The notes: generated by a model from the sequence alone, not told the origin. A DNA stretch of 64,000 bases from Streptomyces sp. TP-A0356 (GCF_001417775.1 NZ_BBZJ01000025.1:124001-188000), one strand, 5' to 3'; positions 1-9,257 are shown, counted from the stretch's first letter. Program-made: numbers and translations.

Positions 1-732
1 CTGCGCGCGGGCATCGGCACCGAGACCTTCACCGACGACCCCAAGCTGAGCGAGACCGACTGGGCCGCGCACATCGACGAGTCCACCACGAGCAAGGCCG
101 GGTTCATCACACGGCCGCTGACGAAGGACCTGAGGGTGTCCGGCTCCTCCACGGTGACCGTCACCGTCACGCCGACCACCTCCACGGCCCACCTCTCCGC
201 CGTCCTGGCCGACCTTGGCCCCGACACCATCCGCGACTACGCCGACTCCGGCGAGGGCATCACCACGCTCACCGACCGCACCTGCTGGGGCGCGAGCACG
301 ACCGGCGACAGCGCCTGCTTCAAGGTCACCCAGGCGAAGAGGACCGATGTCGCGTCCACGGTCTTCAGCCGCGGCTGGGCCGACCTCGGGCACTACGCCT
401 CGGACCGGAAGGGCGTCCCGCTCACCCCGGGCACGGCCTACACGATCACGCTCGACCTGGCCGCCACCGACCACGTCGTCCCCAAGGGCCATCGGCTCGC
501 GCTGATCGTCGCGGGTACCGACAAGGACCTCATCGACCCTCCGGCCGGCACCCCCACGCTGACCGTGGACCTGTCCCGTACGGCGGCCCGGCTGCCGTTC
601 GTCGGTGGGGCAGCCGCCTTCGCATGCGCCACCTCCGGCGCCGCCTCCGCCTCCGCCGCCTCCGCGGACGCCAGGCCGGACGGCGTGCGGACCCCGCACA
701 CCGTCCGACGCGTTCCGGGAGGCGGCCGGTGA
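1..732 (+). CDS. CocE/X-Pro dipeptidyl-peptidase, C-terminal part (partial at window edge)
   Basis: The reading frame is open from base 1, so the gene begins upstream of the window and only its last 243 residues are visible. The visible part matches the beta-sandwich C-terminal domain of S15-family X-Pro dipeptidyl peptidases and CocE esterases. It shows a strand-rich stretch, 'GRGWADLGHY'-type loop residues and the hydrophobic 'HRLALIVAGTDK' strand typical of that jelly-roll domain. The catalytic alpha/beta-hydrolase domain would lie upstream. The last 60 residues are low-complexity Ala/Ser/Arg-rich. A strong hairpin follows the stop codon. I am confident of the domain and less sure whether the substrate is a peptide or an ester. 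Confidence 0.75.
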   Translation: MRAGIGTETFTDDPKLSETDWAAHIDESTTSKAGFITRPLTKDLRVSGSSTVTVTVTPTTSTAHLSAVLADLGPDTIRDYADSGEGITTLTDRTCWGASTTGDSACFKVTQAKRTDVASTVFSRGWADLGHYASDRKGVPLTPGTAYTITLDLAATDHVVPKGHRLALIVAGTDKDLIDPPAGTPTLTVDLSRTAARLPFVGGAAAFACATSGAASASAASADARPDGVRTPHTVRRVPGGGR

Positions 733-773
733 CGGCGCGGCCCCGGCCGGACGCCGCACACTGACGGGCCCTC

Positions 774-822
774 AGAGCTCCGAACAGAATGGCAGCCGGA
801 CTCCCATTCTGTTCGGAGCTCT
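774..822. terminator. Bidirectional terminator hairpin
   Basis: A perfect inverted repeat has 19-bp arms (774-792 and 804-822) and an 11-nt loop. It sits between the convergent peptidase gene (+) and D-amino-acid oxidase gene (-) and touches the stop codon of the latter. There is no U-tract, as is usual in Streptomyces. The arm core GAGCTCCGAA recurs in the hairpin at 62288-62341. Confidence 0.85.
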
Positions 823-1784
823 CAGGCGGCCGGGCGCGCCAGCCCGGCCGCCTCGCGCGCACATCCCCATGCCACCGTGACGCCCGCCCCGCCGTGCCCG
901 TAGTTGTGCACGACCACCACGCCGCCGGGCAGCGGCGCCCGTTCGAGCCGGACGGCCTCCCGGGCCGGCCGCAGCCCCACCCGGTGCCCGAGGATCCGAG
1001 CCCCCGCGATCTCCGGCCGCAGCGCCGCACACCGTGCCACGATCTCCTCGGCCGTGCGCGGATCGGGCGTCGGCGACCAGCAGTCCTCTTCGGCGGTACC
1101 GCCCAGGATCAGCCCACCGGGCTGCGGGAAGAAGTACGTGCTCGCCTCGGCCGAGTGGTCCACCGATGTCAGCCAGGTGGTGATGCCGGGGTTCTCCACC
1201 ACCACGAGCTGCCCGCGCACCGGTCGCACCAGCGGGTCCGGAACGAGTTCACGAGCGCCCAGGCCCGTGCAGTTGACCACCACGGGCGCCTCGGCGGCCG
1301 GCTCCGCCAGATCCACCACCGTCCGTTCCTCGACCCGCCCGCCGGCCCGCAGCAACCGTCCGCGCAGCCAGGGCAGATGAGTCGACATGTCGATGAGGGG
1401 GAGCCGCGCCCACAGACCGGTCCCGGCGTACTCGGCGTCCGTCGCCACCCGAAGGCCCTTGACGTCGGCGGCCCACGGCCCCAGCCCGTCCAGCGGCGTC
1501 TCGCCGTGTACACCCTCGACCAGGCGTACGCCCGTCTCCTCGGGCCGTGCCGCCAGCTCCTCGTACACGACGAGCGACTCGAGGGCCCAGGTGCCCACCA
1601 GGGGCTCGGGCGCTATTCGGTACGGCCACCACAGTGCGCCCGCGACCTGCGAGGTGGTCCGCTCGGCGGGCTCCCGCGTCCACACCCGCACCCGATGGCC
1701 GCTCTCCGCGAGGACGATCGCCGTCGTCAGCCCGATGACGCCGCCGCCCACCACGATCACATCACCGCTCTGATCTCGCTTCAC
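822..1784 (-). CDS. D-amino-acid oxidase family flavoenzyme
   Basis: FAD-dependent oxidative deamination of D-amino acids is the expected activity. The 320-residue protein opens with the Rossmann motif VIVVGGGVIGLTTA (residues 9-22). Near the C-terminus it has the family signature around HNYGHGGAGVTVAWGCA, which lines the active site and FAD pocket. The length is normal for DAAO (about 320-350). The start is a GTG at 1784 with only a weak ribosome-binding site; a GTG a few codons in is possible. It is divergent from the next gene, with 66 bp between starts. A glycine-oxidase-like specificity cannot be excluded. Confidence 0.85.
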   Translation of the reverse strand: MKRDQSGDVIVVGGGVIGLTTAIVLAESGHRVRVWTREPAERTTSQVAGALWWPYRIAPEPLVGTWALESLVVYEELAARPEETGVRLVEGVHGETPLDGLGPWAADVKGLRVATDAEYAGTGLWARLPLIDMSTHLPWLRGRLLRAGGRVEERTVVDLAEPAAEAPVVVNCTGLGARELVPDPLVRPVRGQLVVVENPGITTWLTSVDHSAEASTYFFPQPGGLILGGTAEEDCWSPTPDPRTAEEIVARCAALRPEIAGARILGHRVGLRPAREAVRLERAPLPGGVVVVHNYGHGGAGVTVAWGCAREAAGLARPAA

Positions 1785-1850
1785 GCCGGGACGCTAGCGG
1801 AATGTGCGCTGCCGTGCTCACATCACTCCCAGTGTGGGGATACTCGCAGC

Positions 1851-2870
1851 ATGTCTGCCGAGTACGCGACCTTCGATCTGGCACCGGCGATGCGTGCCGG
1901 CGGCGTCCTCGCCAACGGCGACTACCAGGTGCACCGGGACTTCGTGGACTTCCTCGTCGACGGCCGCCCGCTGCTGTTCCGGCTCTCCGACCTGGACGCC
2001 GTCTCGCCGCTCGCCTCCGACGTACCGCCCGCGATCTTCACCGCCCAGGTGCGTGGCCTCCTGCTGGAGGCCGACGCCCCGCTGGAGGGCGGCCGCCATG
2101 TCATCTACGGCTGCCCCGAGTGCGAGGACCTGGCATGCGGAGCCGTCACCGCGGTCATCGAGCGGGACGGTGAGGACTACGTCTGGCGGGACTTCGCCTG
2201 GCAGACCGAGGAACGGGTGGATCTGGAGCTGAACGGCTACCACGGGATAGGGCCGTTCCGGTTCCGCGGTGACGAGTACCGCCGCGCACTGGGCACGCTG
2301 CTCGACGGCGGCTCCGCCGAGCGGCGCCGGGTCCTGCTGATCGGCCCGCGCGTCGCCGTCCTCGCGCGGCTCGCCGCCGCACTGCGCGGCATGGGCATCG
2401 GCGCGGACATCGCCCACGAGGTCACCGACGTGTCCGCGGACGAGCTGCGCACCTACGGCGCGGTGGCCTTCGGGCAGGCGGTCGGCGAGCGGGAACGTGC
2501 CGCCGTACGAGGATCGTTCGAGCGGGCCGGGGCCGAGGCGGCGTACGTCGACGGCCTCGCCCCGATCGTCCCCCTCCTCGTCGCGCAGATCGAACACGCC
2601 CTGGAGCGCGATCCGGTGGAGCGGCGCCGGCTCACCCACCTGGCAGCCGCCGAGGGCGCGGCGGAGATCGAGGTCACCTCCATGTGCCGGGTCCGCGTCA
2701 CCACGTACCGCAGGGACCGTCTGCACCGCGTCCACACCCACGAGGCCTTCGACGGCGTCCTCGAACCGGGCCGTCATCGCATCGCCCTCGGCGCCGGGAC
2801 GGCGAAGGGGGAGTCCTACGTGGTGGCCAGGACCTCGGGGAGCGTGCTGGTGGCGGCGGTCGCGCGCTGA
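1851..2870 (+). CDS. Conserved protein of unknown function (339 aa)
   Basis: I do not recognise a characterised family. The start at ATG 1851 gives a 339-residue soluble protein without signal peptide or membrane segments. Residues about 80-100 hold a cysteine cluster (GCPECEDLACGA) that could bind metal. Residues about 160-185 (RVLLIGPRVAVLARLAAALR) look like a nucleotide-fold strand-helix unit. The frame is open far upstream of the ATG, but that part lies opposite the oxidase gene on the other strand. Homologues in streptomycetes are sometimes labelled oxidoreductase, which the sequence does not support directly. Confidence 0.7.
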   Translation: MSAEYATFDLAPAMRAGGVLANGDYQVHRDFVDFLVDGRPLLFRLSDLDAVSPLASDVPPAIFTAQVRGLLLEADAPLEGGRHVIYGCPECEDLACGAVTAVIERDGEDYVWRDFAWQTEERVDLELNGYHGIGPFRFRGDEYRRALGTLLDGGSAERRRVLLIGPRVAVLARLAAALRGMGIGADIAHEVTDVSADELRTYGAVAFGQAVGERERAAVRGSFERAGAEAAYVDGLAPIVPLLVAQIEHALERDPVERRRLTHLAAAEGAAEIEVTSMCRVRVTTYRRDRLHRVHTHEAFDGVLEPGRHRIALGAGTAKGESYVVARTSGSVLVAAVAR

Positions 2871-2974
2871 ACGGGTGACCCGGGCCCCGGGAGGGTCCGG
2901 CCGGTGTCCGCCGGGCAGCCGGTGCCCTCGCACGTTGGGCCGGTGGGGGTGGGCTGGTTAGGATCGGCGGTCTG

Positions 2975-4615
2975 ATGACTGCCACCCTCGTCGCCAAGAA
3001 CCTCGCCGCCGGGCACGGCGACCGGTCCCTCTTCTCCGGGCTTGACCTCGTCCTCGCGCCTGGTGACGTGATCGGGCTCGTCGGTGCCAACGGAGCCGGC
3101 AAGTCCACCCTGCTGAGGATGCTCGCCGGATTGCTCGCTCCGGAGCAGGGCGAGCTGCGCCTGTCCCCGCCGACCGCGACCGTCGGCCATCTGCCGCAGG
3201 AGCCGGACCGGCGGCCGGGCGAGACGGTGCGCGAGTTCCTGGCGCGCCGCACGGGCGTGGCCGAGGCCCAGCGGGTGATGGACGAGGCCACGCAGGGACT
3301 CGTCGACGGTACGCCCGGTGCCGACGACGCGTACGCGGCGAGCCTGGAGCGCTGGCTCGGCCTCGGCGGCGCGGACCTCGACGAGCGCGCCGAGGAGGTC
3401 GCCGACTCCCTCGGCCTCGGTGTCGGCCTCGACCAGCCGATGACGTCCCTGTCCGGAGGCCAGGCGGCCCGCGCGGGCCTCGCTTCACTGCTGCTGTCCC
3501 GCTACGACGTCTTCCTGCTCGACGAGCCGACGAACGACCTGGACCTGGACGGCCTGGAGCGGCTGGAGCGCTTCGTGAGCGGGCTGCGAGCCGGGACGGT
3601 GGTCGTCAGCCACGACCGCGAGTTCCTCACCCGCACGGTCACCAAGGTCCTCGAACTCGACCTGGCGCAGCGGCAGATCAACCTCTACGGCGGCGGATAC
3701 GAGGCCTACCTGGAGGAGCGCGAGAGGGACCGGCGGCACGCCCGCGACGAGTACGAGGAGTACGCCGACAAGAAGGCCGCCCTCCAGGGACGGGCGCAGA
3801 TGCAACGCGCCTGGATGGACAAGGGCGTCAAGAACGCGCGGCGCAAGGCGGGCAACGACAACGACAAGATCGGCCGCAAGTTCCGCAGCGAGGCCAGCGA
3901 GAAGCAGGCCGCCAAGGCCCGCCAGACCCAGCGCATGATCGAGCGCCTGGAGGTCGTCGAGGAGCCCCGCAAGGAGTGGGAGCTGCGCATGGAGATCGCG
4001 GCGGCCCCGCGCTCGGGCGCGGTGGTCGCCACGCTCCGGGACGCGGAGGTACGGCGCGGCGACTTCACCTTCGGCCCGGTCTCCCTGCAGATCGACTGGG
4101 CGGACCGGGTGGCGGTGACGGGCGCGAACGGCGCCGGCAAGTCGACGCTGCTCGGCGCGTTGCTGGGCCGTGTCCCCCTGGACGCGGGCCATGCCACCCT
4201 GGGCTCGGGCGTCCTGGTCGGCGAGGTCGACCAGGCCCGCGGGCTCTTCCACGGATCCCAGCCCCTGCTGGACGCGTTCAGCGCGGCGGTCCCGGACCTG
4301 GAACCGGCCGACATCCGCACACTGCTCGCCAAGTTCGGCCTGAAGGCGGACCACGTCCTGCGCACGGCGGGGACCCTCTCCCCGGGCGAGCGCACCCGGG
4401 CCGCCCTGGCGCTGCTCCAGGGCAGGGGCGTGAACCTGCTGGTCCTGGACGAGCCGACCAACCACCTCGACCTGCCGGCCATCGAGCAGCTGGAATCGGC
4501 CCTCGACAGCTACGAGGGCACACTGCTCCTGGTCACCCACGACCGCCGGATGCTGGACGCGGTACGGGTGACACGCCGACTGGAGGTGTCGGACGGCAAG
4601 GTGACGGAGCGCTAG
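2975..4615 (+). CDS. ABC-F family ATPase
   Basis: Soluble twin-ATPase of the ABC-F family; its members bind the ribosomal E site as translation factors or antibiotic-protection proteins. Both halves are intact. The first has Walker A GANGAGKST (about residue 40), signature LSGGQAAR and Walker B LLDEPTNDLD. A charged coiled-coil linker rich in Lys/Arg/Glu spans about 230-330. The second has Walker A GANGAGKST (about 386), LSPGERTRAAL and LVLDEPTNHLDL. No transmembrane domain is present. The TAG stop lies inside the left terminal repeat of the element at 4612-4779. Housekeeping versus resistance role cannot be decided from sequence. Confidence 0.9.
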   Translation: MTATLVAKNLAAGHGDRSLFSGLDLVLAPGDVIGLVGANGAGKSTLLRMLAGLLAPEQGELRLSPPTATVGHLPQEPDRRPGETVREFLARRTGVAEAQRVMDEATQGLVDGTPGADDAYAASLERWLGLGGADLDERAEEVADSLGLGVGLDQPMTSLSGGQAARAGLASLLLSRYDVFLLDEPTNDLDLDGLERLERFVSGLRAGTVVVSHDREFLTRTVTKVLELDLAQRQINLYGGGYEAYLEERERDRRHARDEYEEYADKKAALQGRAQMQRAWMDKGVKNARRKAGNDNDKIGRKFRSEASEKQAAKARQTQRMIERLEVVEEPRKEWELRMEIAAAPRSGAVVATLRDAEVRRGDFTFGPVSLQIDWADRVAVTGANGAGKSTLLGALLGRVPLDAGHATLGSGVLVGEVDQARGLFHGSQPLLDAFSAAVPDLEPADIRTLLAKFGLKADHVLRTAGTLSPGERTRAALALLQGRGVNLLVLDEPTNHLDLPAIEQLESALDSYEGTLLLVTHDRRMLDAVRVTRRLEVSDGKVTER

Positions 4616-4779
4616 TGCTGCGACCGGAAAGGTTCACCGGCGCGCGACGCCCGGCACGGCACCTCGCCGCGTTGTCGCATCGCCCGAGTACATCCAGTAC
4701 GCGGGCGACGCTCCGCCTTGCGATGCACCGCACCGGACGCCGCGAGCTTCCCGGCAAACCTTTCCGGCCACAGCACTAG
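4612..4779. mobile_element. MITE-like element with 23-bp terminal inverted repeats
   Basis: Terminal inverted repeats occupy 4612-4634 and 4757-4779 and match at 21 of 23 positions. Each outer end is CTAG, which could be a 4-bp target duplication as made by some IS5-type elements or simply a palindromic end. The 168-bp body has no ORF. It carries an internal palindrome at 4676-4710 around TCGCCCG...CGGGCGA. Size, repeats and lack of coding capacity fit a non-autonomous miniature transposable element. The left repeat supplies the TAG stop of the ABC-F gene. Mobility is inferred, not shown. Confidence 0.6.
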
Positions 4780-4815
4780 GGCCGGGCCCTCCCTTTCGCG
4801 CGGAGGGCCCGACCC
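4779..4815. terminator. Terminator hairpin downstream of tex
   Basis: 14-bp arms with one mismatch (4779-4792 and 4802-4815) flank a 9-nt loop. The hairpin lies 8 bp beyond the tex stop codon on the minus strand and abuts the inverted-repeat element. Confidence 0.75.
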
Positions 4816-4822
4816 GGATGTG

Positions 4823-7186
4823 TCAGCGGCGGCCGGGCTTCGGGTCGAGCAGACCCGCGCGGCGCAGGGCGTCGGCCATCGCGCTGTTGGCCGGGGGAGG
4901 AGCCTGCCGCGAGCCGCGGTCACCACCGCGGCCCTGGCGCTGCTGCGGGGGACGCCCACCACGCTGCTGGCGCCCGCCGCCCCCGCCCTGGGGACCCTGC
5001 TGAGCGGCCTCGTCCTCCAGCCGCAGCGTCAGCGAGATGCGCTTGCGCGGGATGTCGACGTCCAGCACCTTCACCTTGACGATGTCGCCCGGCTTCACCA
5101 CGTCCCGCGGGTCCTTGACGAAGGTCTTCGACATCGCCGAGACGTGCACGAGTCCGTCCTGGTGGACGCCGACGTCCACGAAGGCACCGAAGGCGGCGAC
5201 GTTCGTGACGACACCTTCCAGGATCATCCCGGACGACAGGTCGGAGATCTTCTCGACGCCCTCCTTGAAGGTGGCCGTCTTGAACGCGGGCCGGGGGTCG
5301 CGCCCCGGCTTCTCCAGCTCCTTCAGGATGTCGGTCACGGTCGGCAGACCGAACGTCTCGTCCACGAACTCGGCCGGCTTCAGCGACCGCAGCACCGCCG
5401 TGTTGCCGATCAACGAGGCCACTTCCCGGCCCGCGGTCTTCACCATGCGCCGGACCACCGGATACGCCTCCGGGTGCACGCTGGAGGCGTCCAGCGGATC
5501 GTCACCGCCCCGGATCCGCAGGAAGCCCGCGCACTGCTCGTATGCCTTGGGTCCGAGCCGCGCCACGTTCTTCAGCTGCGAGCGCGAACTGAACGGGCCG
5601 TTGGCGTCGCGGTGCGACACGATGTTCTCCGCGAGTCCGGAGGAGATGCCGGAGACGCGGGCGAGCAGCGGAGCCGACGCCGTGTTGACGTCCACGCCCA
5701 CGCCGTTCACACAGTCCTCGACCACCGCGTCCAGCGAGCGCGACAGCTTCACCTCGGACAGGTCGTGCTGGTACTGGCCGACGCCGATGGACTTCGGGTC
5801 GATCTTCACCAGCTCGGCGAGCGGGTCCTGCAGGCGTCGGGCGATGGAGACCGCGCCACGCAGCGAGACGTCCATGTCCGGCAGCTCCTGGGAGGCGAAC
5901 GCCGAGGCCGAGTAGACCGACGCGCCCGCCTCGGACACCATCACCTTGGTGAGATTCAACTCCGGGTGCCTGGTGATCAGTTCACCGGCGAGCTTGTCGG
6001 TCTCGCGGGACGCCGTGCCGTTGCCGATCGCGATCAGCTCGACCGCGTGCTGCCGCGCGAGCCGGGCGAGCTTGGCGATCGCCTCGTCCCACTTGTTCGC
6101 CGGGACGTGCGGGTGGATGACGTCCGTGGCCACCACCTTGCCGGTCGCGTCCACCACGGCCACCTTCACGCCCGTACGGAACCCGGGGTCCAGGCCCAGC
6201 GTCGCGCGCGTGCCGGCCGGGGCGGCGAGCAGCAGGTCCCGCAGGTTCGCCGCGAAGACCGCGACCGCCTCGTCCTCGGCGGCCGTACGCAGCCGCAGCC
6301 GCAGGTCGATGCCGAGGTGCACGAGGATGCGCGTCCGCCAGGCCCACCTGACCGTGTCCGTCAGCCACTTGTCGGCGGGGCGGCCGCGGTCGGCGATCCC
6401 GAAGCGGTGCGCCACGATCCCCTCGTACGACGAGGGTCCGTCCGTCGGCTCCTCCGGCTCCAGGACGAGGTCGAGGACCTCCTCCTTCTCGCCGCGCAGC
6501 ATGGCGAGGACACGGTGCGAGGGCAGCTCGGTGAACGGCTCGGCGAAGTCGAAGTAGTCGGCGAACTTGGCGCCCGCCTCCTCCTTGCCCTCCCGCACCT
6601 TGGCGGCCAGGCGCCCGCGCACCCACATCCGCTCGCGCAGCTCGCCGATCAGGTCGGCGTCCTCGGAGAACCGCTCGGTGAGGATCGCCCGCGCGCCGTC
6701 GAGCGCGGCCTGCAGATCGGCTACGCCCTTGTCGGCGTCGACGAAGGCGGCGGCCGCGGCGAGCGGTTCGACCGTCGGGTCGCCGAGCAGGCCCTCGGCC
6801 AACGGCTCCAGCCCGGCCTCGCGCGCGATCTGCGCCTTCGTGCGCCGCTTCGGCTTGAACGGCAGGTAGACGTCCTCCAGGCGCGCCTTGGTCTCGGCGC
6901 CCCGGATCTGGGCCTCCAGCTCCTCGGTGAGCTTGCCCTGCTCGCGCACCGACTCCAGGATCGCCGAGCGCCGCTCCTCCAGTTCCCGCAGATAGCGCAG
7001 CCGCTCCTCGAGCGTGCGCAGCTGCGCGTCGTCGAGCATCTCGGTCGCTTCCTTGCGGTAGCGGGCGATGAAGGGCACCGTCGAACCGCCGTCCAGCAGC
7101 TCGACCGCGGCCTTCACCTGCCGCTCCCGTACGCCGAGCTCCTCGGCGATCCTGCCTTCGATGGACCCTACGAGGGGTGTCGTCAC
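4823..7186 (-). CDS. tex: Tex family transcription accessory / RNA-binding protein
   Basis: The 787-residue protein has the full Tex order. A helical N-terminal region (1 to about 300) includes PFIARYRKEATEMLDD. A YqgF/RNase H-like domain starts near LGLDPGFRTGVKVAVVD. Helix-hairpin-helix repeats lie around LARVSGISSGLAENIV. An S1 RNA-binding domain sits near 645-715 (VTNVAAFGAFVDVGVHQDGL). The last 60 residues are Gly/Arg/Gln-rich with RGG-like repeats, a plausible extra RNA-binding tail. I chose GTG 7186 because the Tex homology begins there and a GGAGAAGG sits upstream; the longer frame upstream is non-homologous. Tex proteins act on transcription and RNA; the precise role is unknown. Confidence 0.92.
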   Translation of the reverse strand: MTTPLVGSIEGRIAEELGVRERQVKAAVELLDGGSTVPFIARYRKEATEMLDDAQLRTLEERLRYLRELEERRSAILESVREQGKLTEELEAQIRGAETKARLEDVYLPFKPKRRTKAQIAREAGLEPLAEGLLGDPTVEPLAAAAAFVDADKGVADLQAALDGARAILTERFSEDADLIGELRERMWVRGRLAAKVREGKEEAGAKFADYFDFAEPFTELPSHRVLAMLRGEKEEVLDLVLEPEEPTDGPSSYEGIVAHRFGIADRGRPADKWLTDTVRWAWRTRILVHLGIDLRLRLRTAAEDEAVAVFAANLRDLLLAAPAGTRATLGLDPGFRTGVKVAVVDATGKVVATDVIHPHVPANKWDEAIAKLARLARQHAVELIAIGNGTASRETDKLAGELITRHPELNLTKVMVSEAGASVYSASAFASQELPDMDVSLRGAVSIARRLQDPLAELVKIDPKSIGVGQYQHDLSEVKLSRSLDAVVEDCVNGVGVDVNTASAPLLARVSGISSGLAENIVSHRDANGPFSSRSQLKNVARLGPKAYEQCAGFLRIRGGDDPLDASSVHPEAYPVVRRMVKTAGREVASLIGNTAVLRSLKPAEFVDETFGLPTVTDILKELEKPGRDPRPAFKTATFKEGVEKISDLSSGMILEGVVTNVAAFGAFVDVGVHQDGLVHVSAMSKTFVKDPRDVVKPGDIVKVKVLDVDIPRKRISLTLRLEDEAAQQGPQGGGGGRQQRGGRPPQQRQGRGGDRGSRQAPPPANSAMADALRRAGLLDPKPGRR

Positions 7187-7366
7187 GATCCCGTACCGCC
7201 TTCTCCACTGAGGTTGCGCGGCAATTGTGGCAGGTCGCACCGACAACGGGGGATCAGGGCGGCGATCCGGGGGCGCGGGGCGCTCTCCCGACCCAGCCGC
7301 CCAGCGAACGGGCCCCGCCTCAGGCCCGGCGGGCGCCGTGCCGCGGGGCGGCCGGAGCCCCGCCGA

Positions 7367-7386
7367 ACAGCGGGGCCGGAGCCCGG
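7367..7386. terminator. Possible hairpin in the 338-bp tex upstream gap
   Basis: A 7-bp perfect stem (GCCCCGC / GCGGGGC) with a 6-nt loop lies in the 338 bp between the SCO6745-type gene and tex, both on the minus strand. It could terminate the upstream gene. I see no coding frame and no convincing promoter in the rest of this gap. Confidence 0.35.
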
Positions 7387-7524
7387 AACGGCAGCGGTGC
7401 CCCCGTATCGGTGCCACCGTGTCGAGGGCACCGCCGATCCGCCGCAGCACGTGCGCGACGGCACGGGTGCACAGGCTTCCCCTCTCCCCGTCCCGGCGTG
7501 TCGGACAGGGCGGGGGCGGTTGCG

Positions 7525-8391
7525 TCAGCCCTTCCCGATCATGTCCGCGGGGAAGGCGCCGGCGGCGAGGGCCCTGGTCAGCAGCTCGCCCGCCAGCTCC
7601 GTCAGCCGCTCGACACCGGGGGCGCCGAGGTGCTCGTACGGAGCCCGGTCGAGACGGTCGGTCTCCGTCTCGATCTCCCTGCGCAGCGCGACACCCGTCT
7701 CGGTCAACTCGCCGTCCGCGTCGAGCACTCCGCGATCGCGCAGCCGCCCGGCCGCCGTGTCCCAGTCCTCCCTGCTCCACCCGCGGGTGGCGAGGGTCCA
7801 CTTCGGGGCCATGCCCTTGCCGGTCGCCGTATGTGTCACCAGCGCCTCCACCGGGCCGAGGTCCGCGCCCAGCAGCACCGTGAGATGGCCGTCGCCCCGG
7901 TGCTCGCGCAGCAGCGTGGCCGCGTGCCACAACGCCAGATGGGGCTCGTCGGGCACGGGGAGGTCGGCGTGCGCGGCGTACAGGGGGCGCGCGTGCCGGG
8001 TGCACGCTTCCGTGGCGCGCAGCGCGAGCTCCGCCGCCTCGGCCATCTCCTTGGAGGCGAGCACCTCCTCACCGAGCAGCCGTCGCAGCGTCGCGCCGAC
8101 GGCACGCGCGCGTGCCGCGAGCACCACGTCCGGGGAGGCCGTCTCCCAGACGGCGGGCACGTGCCGCGCCACCAGCTCGGGCCGGAAGTTGTAGAACGTC
8201 GCCGTCACCACGCCCGCGCCCACCGGCCCCATCGCGGCGGCCCGCACCGCGAGGTAGGCGGCCCTCTGGTCGGTGACGCCCAGGGCGGTCAGCTCCCGTC
8301 CCAGATCGGGTGAGAAGTAGTGCGTCGAGTGCAGCGGATTGATCAGGTTGTGGCAGCGCCGCCCGGCGCGCTCGGGCAGGGGAGTCGTCAT
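7525..8391 (-). CDS. SCO6745-type (SalK-like) protein
   Basis: The 288-residue protein has the recognisable opening of the actinobacterial SCO6745/SalK-like family: a short N-terminal segment then CHNLINPLHSTHYFSPD, a helical middle rich in Ala and Leu, and a C-terminal winged-helix-like part (ATRGWSREDWDTAAGRLRDRG). No signal peptide or membrane helix is seen. Molecular function is unknown. The ATG start at 8391 is the first in frame. SalK-like proteins also occur in lantibiotic clusters, but no such genes are nearby. I am confident of the family and not of any activity. Confidence 0.75.
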   Translation of the reverse strand: MTTPLPERAGRRCHNLINPLHSTHYFSPDLGRELTALGVTDQRAAYLAVRAAAMGPVGAGVVTATFYNFRPELVARHVPAVWETASPDVVLAARARAVGATLRRLLGEEVLASKEMAEAAELALRATEACTRHARPLYAAHADLPVPDEPHLALWHAATLLREHRGDGHLTVLLGADLGPVEALVTHTATGKGMAPKWTLATRGWSREDWDTAAGRLRDRGVLDADGELTETGVALRREIETETDRLDRAPYEHLGAPGVERLTELAGELLTRALAAGAFPADMIGKG

Positions 8392-8507
8392 ACCGGCAGG
8401 TTACCGACTAGTTGGTACGCGGGAAACGGGGGCGCCGAGACCCGCCGTCCCGGGACCTACCGCATCGTCACGGCACCTCGTCGAGGAGTTCCGCTCCACG
8501 AGCCGCT

Positions 8508-9257
8508 TCACCCTGACGTTGTCCAGGTGAACCGGGGCTGTCTGCGCTCCAGGAACGCGGCGACGCCCTCCGCGGTGTCGCCGCTGCCGCGCGCCTGCTC
8601 GGCCCAGTACGCGTCCCGGTCCGTGCGCCCGTTCGCGAACTCCTTGGCCGCGGCCTGCGTCAGCTGCGAGCGGGAGACCAGTGTCCGGGTGAACTCCGCG
8701 ACGCGCTTGCCGAGTTCACCCTCGGGCAGCACCTCGTCGAGCAGTCCCGTCCGCAGGGCGCGGCCAACGTCGATCAACTCCCCCGAGAACAACAGGTGCT
8801 TGGCTGTACCGGGGCCCACCAGCGACACCAGCCGACGGGTGGAGGATGCCGGATAGACGATCCCCAGTCTGGCCGGCGTCACCCCGAACAGCGCGCCCTC
8901 CTCCGCGAACCGCAGATCGCAGGCCGCCGCGAGCTGCGACCCGCCGCCCACACAGTGGCCGCGGATCGCCGCCAGGGTCGGCTTCGGGAACGCGGCCAGT
9001 GCCTCCTCGGCCAGCACGGCCAGGGTCTGGGCCCTCTCCGGTGAGCCCCGCAGGGTGGAGATGTCGGCGCCCGCGCAGAACGTACCGCCCTCGCCGGTGA
9101 GGACCAGGGCCCGGACCGCCGGATCGGCGGCGAGCCCGTCGAGCAGCGGCGGCAGCGCCTCCCACATGCCGGCGGTCATGGCGTTCCGCTTGGCGGGGTG
9201 GTGGATGACGACGGTCGCGACCCCGTCGGTGACGCGGTGCAGCAGCTGCGGCTCCAT
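8508..9257 (-). CDS. Enoyl-CoA hydratase/isomerase family protein
   Basis: A 249-residue crotonase-fold protein, the usual length. The oxyanion-hole motifs are visible: GGTFCAGADISTL (about residue 60) and IRGHCVGGGSQLAAACDLR (about 100-118). The Glu/Asp pair expected of a true hydratase is only partly evident (PARLGIVYP region), so isomerase or other crotonase chemistry is possible. ATG 9257 was chosen because the family begins a few residues later; the frame upstream is non-homologous. It is divergent from the RsbW-like gene. Confidence 0.85.
   Translation of the reverse strand: MEPQLLHRVTDGVATVVIHHPAKRNAMTAGMWEALPPLLDGLAADPAVRALVLTGEGGTFCAGADISTLRGSPERAQTLAVLAEEALAAFPKPTLAAIRGHCVGGGSQLAAACDLRFAEEGALFGVTPARLGIVYPASSTRRLVSLVGPGTAKHLLFSGELIDVGRALRTGLLDEVLPEGELGKRVAEFTRTLVSRSQLTQAAAKEFANGRTDRDAYWAEQARGSGDTAEGVAAFLERRQPRFTWTTSG

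Noticed and set aside
2871..2974. Possible terminator after the unknown 339-aa protein
   Set aside because: Several short GC-rich dyads can be drawn, but none is long or better than background.
2975..4615. ABC-F gene as an antibiotic-resistance determinant
   Set aside because: The family includes housekeeping translation factors, and no antibiotic-cluster genes are adjacent.
4718..8194. Very long open frame opposite tex
   Set aside because: High GC gives long antisense frames. This one is His/Arg/Gln-rich with no domain, while tex on the minus strand has full family homology.
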